A stretch of 40,844 bases of DNA, from contig CALLVG010000203.1 of the NCBI GenBank assembly GCA_938010715.1, forward strand, positions 1-40,844, written 5' to 3'. This DNA comes from an uncultured Saprospiraceae bacterium (lineage in GTDB: Bacteria; Bacteroidota; Bacteroidia; Chitinophagales; Saprospiraceae). Below, piece by piece: positions 24,728-32,787 of the stretch. The first letter of the stretch is position 1, and every line of letters starts with the position of its first letter. The notes beneath the pieces were generated by a model. It was not told the DNA's origin. It did no database searches and saw only the letters and a list, made by a program, of their open reading frames with translations. The translations under genes were made by a program, and so were the position numbers.

Positions 24728-25207
24728 TTAATATTTCTCGCTCAACTGCATCAATGCTTGAGCATATTGCTGATCGAATTTTTTGCGATCTTGAATATAC
24801 TTTTGCTGAACTTGTTGAATGACCTCTCTTGGCACGCCATTCAAATCAATATTATAATCTACAACGATACTTCTTAATCCTTGACTTGCTTGTCTTTTCG
24901 GTTTCTGATCTAATTTTTTGATTAAGCTATCAAAAATAGATTTAGGAGCAGTTTTTTGATTTGGATCTTTTTGATTGTCTTGTCTTGCTCCTTCAATTTC
25001 ATTCTTTACTCTATCCAAAAAGCTGATAGGGCTTTTTCCTTTTTGAACTCTTTTCTGCTTTTGCTTTTGATCCAATTTTGCTAATCTGTTTTTCAAAAGG
25101 TCGAAAACATTTGGATCAGCAGTTTCTTCTTTTGGATTTGCTTTGTTTTTTTGTTGGACTTCGTTGATTGTGTTTACAAGTAAGTCTAAAAAATTTCTTT
25201 TTGCCAT
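24728..25207 (-). CDS. Small charged cytoplasmic protein, unknown function
   Basis: 159 aa from the ATG at 25207 (MAKRNFLDLLVNTI). The frame continues to 25261, but that part lies in a palindromic repeat, so the shorter start is preferred. The protein is rich in Lys and Gln with segments VFDLLKNRLAKLDQKQKQK, SPISFLDRVKNEIEG and KSIFDSLIKKLDQKPKRQ. The (F/I)xDxLxxxLxKLDQK pattern appears twice (about 35-55 and 90-110), so it may be an internal repeat. The tail DLNGVPREVIQQVQQKYIQDRKKFDQQYAQAL is a long helix. No signal peptide. I do not recognise a family. Confidence 0.75.
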   Translation of the reverse strand: MAKRNFLDLLVNTINEVQQKNKANPKEETADPNVFDLLKNRLAKLDQKQKQKRVQKGKSPISFLDRVKNEIEGARQDNQKDPNQKTAPKSIFDSLIKKLDQKPKRQASQGLRSIVVDYNIDLNGVPREVIQQVQQKYIQDRKKFDQQYAQALMQLSEKY

Positions 25208-25225
25208 TGTAGTAAGTAGTTTTAA

Positions 25226-25384
25226 GTAGTACGGCTTAAATAATCGACACATTTGTGACAAACCATATTTTCCGCTACTCTTCGTTAAAAAAATAATTCC
25301 GTAGCTCGGCTATGCAATGATTTTTTGCCTTTTATAGCGAAAAATCTGCGCTGTCAAAAATGACGATTATTTAAACCGCGCTAC
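25226..25384 (-). repeat. 159-bp imperfect palindrome with hairpin core (element copy C)
   Basis: The 21-bp ends at 25226-25246 and 25364-25384 are inverted with three mismatches (shared TTAAATAATCG). Complementarity continues inward past them. The core is A7T (25287-25294), TAGC-TCG-GCTA (25302-25312), AT6 (25320-25326), and on the minus strand it is followed by AGTAGCGGAAAA. The same layout recurs in copies A and B. Confidence 0.65.
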
Positions 25385-25439
25385 TTATTTTACATTGATT
25401 AAAGTCTTTTGACGGCTTTTATTAAAAAATGTAACCTAC

Positions 25440-25594
25440 TTTGACTATATTCTAAAATATTTCGTGTGCAAGCAAACGCTACTTTTTCCGCTACTTTTCC
25501 CCGATGTAAAATCGCATACGCGGGTTAAAAAATAGAACGTCCGCCGCCGTGGATGCTTAGATTTTTTGCATCAATTAGCAAAAAAATAAGCATT
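25440..25594 (-). repeat. Dispersed hairpin element, copy A
   Basis: Read on the minus strand it aligns over about 155 bp with 31779-31937: GCAAAAAATCTAAG, a GC-rich hairpin (25539-25554), ATTTTTTAA, CGATTTTACATC, GGGAAAAGTAGC, GAAAAAG. A6T (25527-25533) and AT6 (25561-25567) flank the hairpin. Confidence 0.7.
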
Positions 25595-25634
25595 CGATAT
25601 TCTACAAACTATTTCAGAATGAAGGCTATTAAAT

Positions 25635-26060
25635 TTACTCTTTCTCAGGTTTGATCAAACCAGTCAATTGTTCGTAAAATGATTTAGCCATCGCAGGGGG
25701 TTGCTCGCCGCCGCCCCAAGTCATTTTATGATTTTTGGTAGTATCTTCTTGCATGTCGATGAAGTAGTAGAGATTTCCTGGATTGTCAATTTCGACATCA
25801 TTCAATCCATTTTTTTGGTAAGCTTTGAAAATACTTTTTGCTACGCCTTTTCCGACTTTAGGTAGCTCTGTAAGGGAATCTCCATAAGTTGAACGAGTAA
25901 AAAGCTGCCCATTTTCCAAAAGGATATATTCTTTTACTGCTCCGGTCATTCCTCCACCATTCCCAAATCTTAATTGTTTTGCGGGTAAATTATCAGGTTT
26001 GTAAGTTGTGCAACTTCCAAACAACCAACAGCTAAAAATTAACATGGCAACTTTTTTCAT
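25635..26060 (-). CDS. Small lipoprotein, unknown function
   Basis: 141 aa. Signal peptide ending FGSC, so Cys17 is lipidated; the following T-T-Y-K does not match the surface-export signal. The mature part contains LRFGNGGGMTGAVKEYILLENGQLFTRS, a glycine-rich turn followed by paired strands, and later MTWGGGEQPPAMAKSFYEQLTGLI. Similar short FG-GGG-MTG lipoproteins occur in Bacteroidota as uncharacterised proteins. It follows the TPR gene but is separated from it by a strong terminator, so it has its own promoter or depends on read-through. Confidence 0.8.
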   Translation of the reverse strand: MKKVAMLIFSCWLFGSCTTYKPDNLPAKQLRFGNGGGMTGAVKEYILLENGQLFTRSTYGDSLTELPKVGKGVAKSIFKAYQKNGLNDVEIDNPGNLYYFIDMQEDTTKNHKMTWGGGEQPPAMAKSFYEQLTGLIKPEKE

Positions 26061-26094
26061 TAGACAGATTTATTTTTTAAAGATAGGCGAAAAT

Positions 26095-26133
26095 AAAAAA
26101 CTTCCGTAGTTGCTTGAACTACGGAAGTTTTTT
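26095..26133. terminator. Bidirectional intrinsic terminator after the TPR gene
   Basis: CTTCCGTAGTT (26101-26111) pairs with AACTACGGAAG (26117-26127), flanked by A6 and T6. It lies 23 nt past the TPR gene's stop on the minus strand. Confidence 0.88.
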
Positions 26134-26156
26134 AAACTAAATATTAACCTTTAGAT

Positions 26157-27500
26157 TTATTTGAAACTTACTGATACTGTTTCACCAATCCAACATGGAA
26201 CTTTTTGGGATTGCCCTGCTTTTACGCCCATCATGAACGCTGATTCTTCATCAGGTCGGTAGGCCATATATTTTCCAATTTTCTTACTTGCTTCATCTGC
26301 GAATGATGGGTCAACAGATTTTGCTTTTCTGTATTTATCAATTGCAGCGATAGCTGCTAAACCTTTATCGAAAGGCGTTTTTCCACATGAGCCACTTGAA
26401 GAGGCATACATGTCGCCAATCAACATATATGGTTTTCCCCAATTTGGACGCAACTCTGCCGCTTGCAATGCACTTCTACGAGCGTCGCTATATTTTTTCA
26501 ATTTTCTAAACTGAATAGAGGCAACTGAGAAGTGGTAACTTCCTTTCTTTGATGGGTCAGCTTCAGCAGAAATTGCTTCTTGATATTTTGCTAATGCGCC
26601 GTTGAAGTCGCCAGCTTTGTATAGCTTACTTGCCAAAAATGCTGGGTTGTTTGCATTAAAGGTTGCCATTGTTGACATACTGTCCTTCTTGAAAATCTCA
26701 TAAACAATAGGGTCGGATTTGGTACAACCTCCTCTTTTCAATTGTTTATAAACTTCTTTGTAAACTTCTGGATTGCTTGGATCAGCTTTGTACTGTGCAA
26801 CATATTTGCTTTTGAAATATTCACAATCGAAGATGTCTCTTTCTATTTCTGAGAAAAGAGAGATAACTGCATCCTTTGATTGTTGGTAATATGCACTGTA
26901 ATCTTTGCTGTTTTTGATACCTGCATCAGACAGCTTCATCAATTGCTCGTTACGATTTCTCGCTTCAGCAGCATCAATTTGCTTTTCTTTGAATTGGTGA
27001 ACAGTGATACGAGCATAAGGGTCGATTACACTGTAACTTGTGTTGTCGCCACCCAATTTCATTGCTTTTTGAATAATATCTACGGTCTCAGCGTAAGGTC
27101 TCTGCAAAGTGTAGAACATTTTATAAACCTGATCGCCACGCATCGCTGGTGCTTCTTTTGGATAACATTCTGCCCATCCGTCATACAGTTTCATAATCAT
27201 ATCAGAGGCAGCTTGCTTTTCAGCTTTGTCGGTTGCTTTTCCAAATTTGTGCATATAGATTTCTATCCCATCGATATAGTGAGAAGAACGTTGGCCATCG
27301 GCAGCAGGAGCTGCTTTGTACACTTTTTCCCAGTGAGGGAGAGCCGAATCATAATCTTTGGCCTTTACCAATCCTCTATAAACGGAGTGCGCATCTGTTA
27401 GTGCATCTTCGTCAGGAGAACCAGTCCACTTTTCGCATTGAGCGAACATGAAACTTGAAAAGAAAATTGAAAGGGCACTTACGAAAAGTATTTTTTTCAT
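26157..27500 (-). CDS. Secreted/periplasmic TPR protein
   Basis: 447 aa. Signal peptide 1-20 (SSFMFAQ, then CEKW). The rest is helical with TPR-like repeats; the clearest are KLYKAGDFNGALAKYQEAISAEADPSKKGSYHF and VASIQFRKLKKYSDARRSALQAAELRPNWGKPYMLIGDMY (about 290-370). An earlier region (ALPHWEKVYKAAP) reads as a further repeat. It follows the outer-membrane-protein gene by 61 nt in the order coaX, outer-membrane protein, TPR, a neighbourhood I recall as conserved in Bacteroidota. Likely a protein-interaction scaffold in the envelope; no enzyme motif seen. A terminator ends the unit. Confidence 0.88.
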   Translation of the reverse strand: MKKILFVSALSIFFSSFMFAQCEKWTGSPDEDALTDAHSVYRGLVKAKDYDSALPHWEKVYKAAPAADGQRSSHYIDGIEIYMHKFGKATDKAEKQAASDMIMKLYDGWAECYPKEAPAMRGDQVYKMFYTLQRPYAETVDIIQKAMKLGGDNTSYSVIDPYARITVHQFKEKQIDAAEARNRNEQLMKLSDAGIKNSKDYSAYYQQSKDAVISLFSEIERDIFDCEYFKSKYVAQYKADPSNPEVYKEVYKQLKRGGCTKSDPIVYEIFKKDSMSTMATFNANNPAFLASKLYKAGDFNGALAKYQEAISAEADPSKKGSYHFSVASIQFRKLKKYSDARRSALQAAELRPNWGKPYMLIGDMYASSSGSCGKTPFDKGLAAIAAIDKYRKAKSVDPSFADEASKKIGKYMAYRPDEESAFMMGVKAGQSQKVPCWIGETVSVSFK

Positions 27501-27561
27501 CTTCTGGAAATTTATTTGAATTTTATAAATGAATTTTTTGACTTATCTACTCAAGCAGCTT

Positions 27562-28914
27562 TTAGTTAAACTTACGTTTGAAAAACCAAGTGTTATCATT
27601 CAAAGTAAAACCTGCTGTCAAATTGACGTAACTCTCAGAAATCGAATTTGCGTTTGTTGAAGAACTTAAATCTTTTAGTTGTCCAAGTTCCAAACTCAAG
27701 TTGACAAAAGAGATTGTCTGTCTTGGTAATATGATCGGTAGTCCGACACCAAATGTTACACCGTAATCCGATAAATTAAGTCTTGGGTCTTTTCCAAAAA
27801 AGACACCACCTCTATATCTTATCTTTTTAGCGTAGCTATTATATGCTTTGTAATCGGGCGTAATTTCTCCTCCAATTCCAAGTTCCCATGTGTCATTTAG
27901 ATCTTGGCCATCTACCAATCCTTCGTTAAAGTATTTGCTCCATTGAGCATATTTGAAGTTAGCACCAAGTTTCCACTTATTGCTTTGTTTCAACATCAAA
28001 CCAACTCCAAACTCAGCAGGCAAACGTCCTTTTTGACGCAATTCTCCATTGTCGGTAATGGTATCTCTATGAAAAAAAGTGTTATTTGATCTAAATTCAA
28101 GCAAACTACTATTGGTACCAAAACCTGTTGCACTATTGCCATGAGCTCCTATGGTCAATATTCGTCCAGTAGGTTTCAGTCCTTCAGCAGTCTCTTCTTT
28201 GAAAATGAAATTGTATTGAACACCCAAATTCCAATTAAAACCACTGAGACTTGTAGCTTTTTCTGTAATTACATTGTAGGTCGGTTGAGCCTCAAAACCA
28301 AGCGACCGTTCGTTATTTATTTTTCCGAAGATATAGCCCAGGTTGAGACCTGCACTGAAATTTTTGTATCGATAAGCATTACCCCACATAAACCGATAAG
28401 TTCCTCCGTTTCCATTAAAAAGTTCGACAACTTGAGTGCTGTCTCGAAGAGAACGGTTCAACTCGACCCCATAATTTACATCACTGTAAGGCGAAAGGCT
28501 AAAATTCATACCCCAAGCCCACGGACGTACTTTTTTATCTAAAATTTGATTGAGTTTATTTTGAGTAATAAAACCAAGCGAAAGGTATCCAAGGTTGCCA
28601 CTCGTTACACCAACGTCTGTGTTGCCATCGGACAAAGCAGAGTATTGGCTATAGAGTCCAACCTCAAATGAAGTCGCATCCAAAAAACCCAATGATGCAG
28701 GATTGACAAGGTTGACTTGAAACGGATCGTGATAAGCCGCAGATTGTCCTCCCATCGCACGAATGGCCGAAAAGTTTTGGTCAAACAAATCTCCCATTCC
28801 CAATCTGGAATATGGAGAGTTATCTTTTACACGTTCAGATTGTCCATTTTGTGCAAATGAGCCAATAGGAAATAGTAAAATTAGGATAAGGTATTTAATA
28901 GTTTGTCTATGCAT
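27562..28914 (-). CDS. Outer-membrane beta-barrel protein, coaX-linked family
   Basis: 450 aa. Signal peptide 1-21 (GSFAQ) then DNSPYSRLGMGDL (about 31-43), a signature start of a Bacteroidota outer-membrane family found beside coaX. LVNPASLGFLDATSFEVG follows. The body is alternating strands with aromatic ends (LGYLSLGFITQ, FSAGLNLGYIFG, FNWNLGVQYNFIF, WKLGANFKYAQWSKY). The protein ends in a strand with terminal aromatic residues (NDNTWFFKRKFN), as expected for a barrel. It resembles FadL/OMPP1-type barrels; its ligand is unknown. Starts 29 nt after coaX, so the two are one operon. Confidence 0.85.
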   Translation of the reverse strand: MHRQTIKYLILILLFPIGSFAQNGQSERVKDNSPYSRLGMGDLFDQNFSAIRAMGGQSAAYHDPFQVNLVNPASLGFLDATSFEVGLYSQYSALSDGNTDVGVTSGNLGYLSLGFITQNKLNQILDKKVRPWAWGMNFSLSPYSDVNYGVELNRSLRDSTQVVELFNGNGGTYRFMWGNAYRYKNFSAGLNLGYIFGKINNERSLGFEAQPTYNVITEKATSLSGFNWNLGVQYNFIFKEETAEGLKPTGRILTIGAHGNSATGFGTNSSLLEFRSNNTFFHRDTITDNGELRQKGRLPAEFGVGLMLKQSNKWKLGANFKYAQWSKYFNEGLVDGQDLNDTWELGIGGEITPDYKAYNSYAKKIRYRGGVFFGKDPRLNLSDYGVTFGVGLPIILPRQTISFVNLSLELGQLKDLSSSTNANSISESYVNLTAGFTLNDNTWFFKRKFN

Positions 28915-28943
28915 TAAAGCGTTTGTTTTACTCCTAATTAGAT

Positions 28944-29675
28944 TTAATTCAGAGCGATTATTTTATTTAATCCAGCAAGGACGATATTTGGGCGTGCAAA
29001 TATCCTTCTTTTAAGATGTTTCACAAAGAAATTGGTGTCACCACCAGTAAAAATCACTTTTAGTTGTCCAAAATTTTTTCTTCCCCACAAAATATAGCCA
29101 TCAACTTCTTGCACTGCTCCCCACAATGCTCCGTTTCTAAGGGCTAATTCGGTGCTCTTTCCGATTGGGTTTTCGATATCGGCTTTTTCGACGAGCGGTA
29201 ACCTTGCAGTGAAATGATTCATGGCTTCCAATCGCATGGTAATTCCAGGCGCAATATTTCCACCCAAATAATCACCTTCTGCTGTCAACCAATCGTAAGT
29301 AATGCAAGTACCAGCATCTATGACCAAGCAATTGCTATTTGGAAAAAATGCTTGTGCGCCAACCACTGCTGCCAATCTATCTCTGCCCAAGGTTGCTGGT
29401 GTTCCGTACTTATTTTGGACAGGCACTTTTGTTTTGTGAGAAAGTTCGATTGCTTTCAAATCTTCTTTTAGAAATTTTCCGAAAGCAGGTTCAATTTTTC
29501 CAGTTGCTAAATAGATGGATTTTTTGATGGAATGGTTGGTTTGTAATTCTTTTATTTTAGAAATAGAATCACTTGAAAAAAATATTTTTTCCAATATTTT
29601 TTCACCCTCAAAAACGGCTGCTTTTGTGCGGGTATTGCCTATGTCAATGACCAGATTTGTTTCTTTGTCAGGCAT
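28944..29675 (-). CDS. coaX: Type III pantothenate kinase
   Basis: Phosphorylates pantothenate with ATP, the first step of coenzyme A synthesis. 243 aa, typical of type III enzymes. The ASKHA-fold phosphate-1 motif is VIDIGNTRTKAAVF (residues 9-22). The pantothenate-binding region reads YGTPATLGRDRLAAVVGA. VIDAGTCITYDWL carries the catalytic aspartate, LGGNIAPGITMR follows, and IFTGGDT is the adenosine motif. First gene of coaX, outer-membrane protein, TPR, on the minus strand, divergent from the SPOR gene. Confidence 0.95.
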   Translation of the reverse strand: MPDKETNLVIDIGNTRTKAAVFEGEKILEKIFFSSDSISKIKELQTNHSIKKSIYLATGKIEPAFGKFLKEDLKAIELSHKTKVPVQNKYGTPATLGRDRLAAVVGAQAFFPNSNCLVIDAGTCITYDWLTAEGDYLGGNIAPGITMRLEAMNHFTARLPLVEKADIENPIGKSTELALRNGALWGAVQEVDGYILWGRKNFGQLKVIFTGGDTNFFVKHLKRRIFARPNIVLAGLNKIIALN

Positions 29676-29889
29676 TATTATAATTATCTATTTTCAGAAC
29701 AATTCCTAAAAAGGCGCAAAAGTCCACATTTTCTTTTAATAAAAGAGTTTAAATCATAAAAATGTTGTGTATCGAGTAGGCGCTTCTTTGAAATAAACCT
29801 GACTAGCTTCTAAAGTTTTTTAAAAATTCCTTTACTTTGTAAAATATTTCGAACTACTTGAATTTCAAGCACTTATAAAATTTTCTAAT

Positions 29890-30510
29890 ATGTCACGTCT
29901 CGATTGGTTTACTATTGCTGTTGTTGGAATATGTATTTCCGCTATTGTTTTTTTATTATTCAAAACCTCTAGTTTACTCAACAATGAGAATTCTATCATG
30001 ACAGATCCAAACACAGAGATTTCTGATGATACGGATCTTGATTCAGATGAATCAGATATCTATACAGACGAAACCTTGGAGCCAAGTGATTTGGATGATG
30101 ATCTTGATGATGTTGATGACGCCGTGAGTGAAGATGCGGTCGCTTCTTCTGAGGGAGTAAATTCAGCGAATAATGGAACAAATACAGGAAAAAACATAGA
30201 TGAAACTGAAACTGAGGCGCCAACCGAAGAAGAGCCAGTGAGGGTCAATACTTCTCCTTCGTCGGAGAGTGCGAATGCTGGTGGCAAATTTATGGTTGTT
30301 GCTGGTTCGTTTGCACAAATGATAAATGCCGAGAACATGGTGAGAGACCTTCAAAATAAAGGTTTTGCAGGTGCAGAAGTAGGGAAATTCAATGCAGGGA
30401 AATATGCCACAGCTTTAGCTGGTAGATTTGATTCGCAAGCAGAAGCTCAGACATTGGTTGCTGATTTGAAAGCAAAAGGAATCGAAGCCTACATTCAGAA
30501 ACGCAAGTAG
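29890..30510 (+). CDS. Membrane-anchored SPOR-domain protein
   Basis: 206 aa. One N-terminal membrane helix (about 7-27), then a strongly acidic linker of about 100 residues (runs of Asp, Glu and Ser such as DLDDDLDDVDD). A SPOR domain ends the protein (about 133-206: GKFMVVAGSFAQMINAENMVRDL, GKYATALAGRF, AYIQKRK). SPOR domains bind denuded septal peptidoglycan, so this is likely a division or cell-wall protein facing the periplasm. It stands alone, divergent from coaX across 214 nt. A hairpin (30511-30530) directly follows the stop codon and a second terminator follows at 30581. Confidence 0.88.
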   Translation: MSRLDWFTIAVVGICISAIVFLLFKTSSLLNNENSIMTDPNTEISDDTDLDSDESDIYTDETLEPSDLDDDLDDVDDAVSEDAVASSEGVNSANNGTNTGKNIDETETEAPTEEEPVRVNTSPSSESANAGGKFMVVAGSFAQMINAENMVRDLQNKGFAGAEVGKFNAGKYATALAGRFDSQAEAQTLVADLKAKGIEAYIQKRK

Positions 30511-30530
30511 AGAGGATTCACGAATCCTCT
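30511..30530. terminator. Hairpin immediately after the SPOR stop codon
   Basis: AGAGGATT-CACG-AATCCTCT starts at the base after the TAG. There is no T-run, so it is likely an accessory structure to the terminator 50 nt on. Confidence 0.4.
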
Positions 30531-30580
30531 TCATTAAGATTTGTGAACCCCTTCACAATAAAACGAAATTTTCGAAAAGC

Positions 30581-30616
30581 AAAAAAAACAAGCACTTTGT
30601 GGTGCTTGTTTTTTTT
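30581..30616. terminator. Intrinsic terminator after the SPOR gene
   Basis: A8, then CAAGCAC-TTTGTG-GTGCTTG, then T8. It would end the SPOR transcript before the next gene at 30648, which then needs its own promoter in about 30 nt or some read-through. Confidence 0.85.
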
Positions 30617-30647
30617 GATCTGGAAACTTTTGTTGAGATTCGCATCG

Positions 30648-31562
30648 ATGAATCGTATTAAATACCTAAAAGAGCTTGCGCTCATTTTATTACTTTTTTT
30701 TGGTGGTTTCTTTGGAGTTACACTCCTTGCCAACTGGGTGACGGCTCGTCATGAATATAAAATCAATGAAGTTGAGAGTAATTTATACTTTATCGATGAG
30801 GACGAGCAATTCGATATGGTCATAACGGGCATTTCTCATGCGCGTAATTTTTCCCGCCAAACCAATCATGCTACTACCGAAAGCATTCTAAACAAAAAAG
30901 TACTCAATCTCGGACGTGGGGGAGGCCTTTGTGGTTTACATGGTCAACAATTGTATCTCGATTTCTTTTTTGAAAAAGGAAATACAACGGAGGAAGTCTT
31001 ATTTATCGCAACGCCACCACTTTTGTATGGAACATATCTCGATCGCAATGAAGCGGGTTATTGGGATGAAGCGATTCGAATTGATTTTTCATGGTTTATT
31101 TTAAAAAATGGAAACAGCGACAAACGATGGCAATTGTATCAGTCATTTATTAGAAAAGCAAAACCAAGTTGGTTGTCTTTCAAAAAATACTCGAATGAAC
31201 CCAATACCAATCAACTCGAAAAAATAGATTCCATAAAAATTGAGGAAGGGATGAAGTTGGCCTACCCTGAAGGAATGACTCCTGAAATGTTAAATGAAAA
31301 TCTTTTCTACTTTAAAAAAATAGTCAAAACTTGCCAGCAAAACAATGCTAATTTGAAAGTCATAATCCCTCCCGCTGTTTTTGGGAAGTGGCAAGGACAC
31401 GAGTCTGTTTTAAAGGAATTGGAGCAATTGAGAAAGGTCGATAATTTTGAAATTATCGACTTTTCAGAAGCGATTTTGGAAAAGGAATATTACTATGATC
31501 ATCATCATCTCAATTCGAGTGGAGTAAAATTGTTTTGGGGAAAATATATTTCAAAGGATTGA
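30648..31562 (+). CDS. Membrane-anchored SGNH-hydrolase-like protein
   Basis: 304 aa from the ATG at 30648 (MNRIKYLKELALIL). An upstream frame to 30543 runs through a terminator hairpin and is rejected. One N-terminal membrane helix (about 9-30). The extracytoplasmic part has FDMVITGISHARNF (about 59-72), a GxS block with serine before H-A-R, and near the end YYYDHHHLNSSGVKLFW, the D-x-x-H-L-N-x-x-G motif of DltD/AlgX-like and DUF1574-like SGNH proteins. These act in O-acetylation or D-alanylation of surface polymers, usually beside an MBOAT acyltransferase; none is present here. So the fold call is moderate and the reaction is open. Confidence 0.75.
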   Translation: MNRIKYLKELALILLLFFGGFFGVTLLANWVTARHEYKINEVESNLYFIDEDEQFDMVITGISHARNFSRQTNHATTESILNKKVLNLGRGGGLCGLHGQQLYLDFFFEKGNTTEEVLFIATPPLLYGTYLDRNEAGYWDEAIRIDFSWFILKNGNSDKRWQLYQSFIRKAKPSWLSFKKYSNEPNTNQLEKIDSIKIEEGMKLAYPEGMTPEMLNENLFYFKKIVKTCQQNNANLKVIIPPAVFGKWQGHESVLKELEQLRKVDNFEIIDFSEAILEKEYYYDHHHLNSSGVKLFWGKYISKD

Positions 31563-31980
31563 TTTACTGATTTTCAACCGTTTATAAAGTAGTTTTCATA
31601 AAAAGTGATAACTTTCGCACTTCTTTAGAAAATGAATCATCGTTTTCTATCGTTAAACAAACTTTCAAAATTGAGGAGGGAACTTTTTTCATGCATCACG
31701 CACGCAATCTCGCCTTTGGTTTTTGAAGTTATTTGACTTCATTAGTCTTTTAATTCTGAAATGGGTTGTAGAGCAATCAATATTTATTTTTTTTGATAAT
31801 TGAGGCAAAAAATTTAAGTATCCGCCACCGCGGATTGTTCAATTTTTTAAGGCGTGTCCCGATTTTGCATCTGGGAAAAGTAGCAGAAAAAGAAGCATTT
31901 GAATTGCAAACAAATTATTTTACGATAAAGACTATTTTACTTTACTATTTCAAGTTTTAATAAAAAAAAACCAACAGACT
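31563..31980. other. 418-nt region upstream of exbB
   Basis: No gene. It contains a GAAGT/ACTTC hairpin near 31724-31739 and the dispersed hairpin element copy B (31779-31937), which ends about 40 nt before the exbB start. The exbB promoter must lie within or beside that element. Confidence 0.6.
31779..31937 (+). repeat. Dispersed hairpin element, copy B
   Basis: About 159 bp aligning with the minus strand of 25440-25594. The core is AAAAAATT (31807-31814), ATCCGC-CACC-GCGGAT (31820-31835), AATTTTTT (31841-31848), then CGATTTTGCATC, GGGAAAAGTAGC and GAAAAAG. Lies in the same orientation as exbB. Confidence 0.7.
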
Positions 31981-32679
31981 ATGTTGTTAAACTTAATTCT
32001 ATTATTTCAGAAAACAAGCGGATTAGATAGGGGAGGAGACGAGATGAAATCAGAAGGTCTCATTGATGTTATCATGGGAAGTGGTTACATGGGATTGACC
32101 ATTTATGCTTTACTTTTGATTTTGACATTTATTGCATTTTATATTTTCTTCGAACGTTACTTGACGATTGGTCGTGCAGGTCGTATCGACGAAAATTTTA
32201 TGAATAACATTCGCGCCAATGTGCAGGCTGGGAACATCTCTGCAGGTAAAGCACTTTGCCAAACGACGGATTCTCCAGTTGCGCGTATGGTTGAAAAAGG
32301 ATTGCTTCGTATCGGAAAACCATTGCGTGATATTGATGCAGCAATTGACAATGTAGGTAACCTCGAAATTTTCAAATTAGAGAAAAATCTATCAACGCTT
32401 GCCTCTATCGCAGGTGCTGCTCCGATGATTGGATTCTTCGGTACCGTAACGGGTATGATCAACGCATTTTACGAAATGGCAAATCAGCAAAACGTAACAC
32501 CAGATGTTTTGGCAGGTGGTATTTATGTGGCATTGATTACAACTGCATTCGGTTTGTTCGTTGGTATTTTCTCCTTTGTAGGGTATAACCTTTTGGTGGC
32601 AAAAGTTGATAAAGTTGTTTTCAAAATGGAAAGAACGACTACTGACTTTATGGACTTATTGCAAGAACCGACTAACTAA
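31981..32679 (+). CDS. exbB: ExbB/TolQ/MotA-family proton channel subunit
   Basis: Inner-membrane channel of the TonB energising complex: with ExbD it uses the proton gradient to drive TonB. 232 aa. After a hydrophobic N-terminus and a polar stretch there is a membrane helix (about 38-60: LTIYALLLILTFIAFYIFFER) and a cytoplasmic domain. The paired helices contain IAGAAPMIGFFGTVTGMINAF (about 140-162) and VALITTAFGLFVGIFSFVGYN (about 183-205), the conserved pore-lining regions. First gene of exbB-exbD-exbD-tonB; the 108-nt gap to exbD holds an inverted CCCTGAGCG pair. Confidence 0.92.
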   Translation: MLLNLILLFQKTSGLDRGGDEMKSEGLIDVIMGSGYMGLTIYALLLILTFIAFYIFFERYLTIGRAGRIDENFMNNIRANVQAGNISAGKALCQTTDSPVARMVEKGLLRIGKPLRDIDAAIDNVGNLEIFKLEKNLSTLASIAGAAPMIGFFGTVTGMINAFYEMANQQNVTPDVLAGGIYVALITTAFGLFVGIFSFVGYNLLVAKVDKVVFKMERTTTDFMDLLQEPTN

Positions 32680-32693
32680 ATTTCTGACTTCGT

Positions 32694-32770
32694 ACCCTGA
32701 GCGAAGCCGAAGGGGACAAACGCGAAGAACAGTTTTTTCATACACGTTCCAATTTGACTACGCTCAGGGA
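32694..32770. repeat. Inverted CCCTGAGCG repeat pair inside the exb operon
   Basis: ACCCTGAGCGAAG (32694-32706) and, inverted, GACTACGCTCAGGGA (32756-32770) face each other across about 50 nt between exbB and exbD. From memory, CCCTGAGCGnAGTCGAAGGG-type units are frequent in Bacteroidota intergenic DNA. Confidence 0.65.
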
Positions 32771-32787
32771 ACGCATTATTTTTATAA

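Larger units (their letters stand above)
25208..25634. other. 427-nt region with two copies of a hairpin element
   Basis: No gene. It is filled by a 159-bp palindrome (25226-25384) and a longer element copy (25440-25594), both in the same orientation as the downstream gene. See the repeat entries. Confidence 0.6.

Noticed and set aside
30543-30647. 35-codon extension of the SGNH-like protein
   Set aside because: It translates an intrinsic terminator hairpin (30581-30616); the ATG at 30648 precedes a normal membrane anchor.
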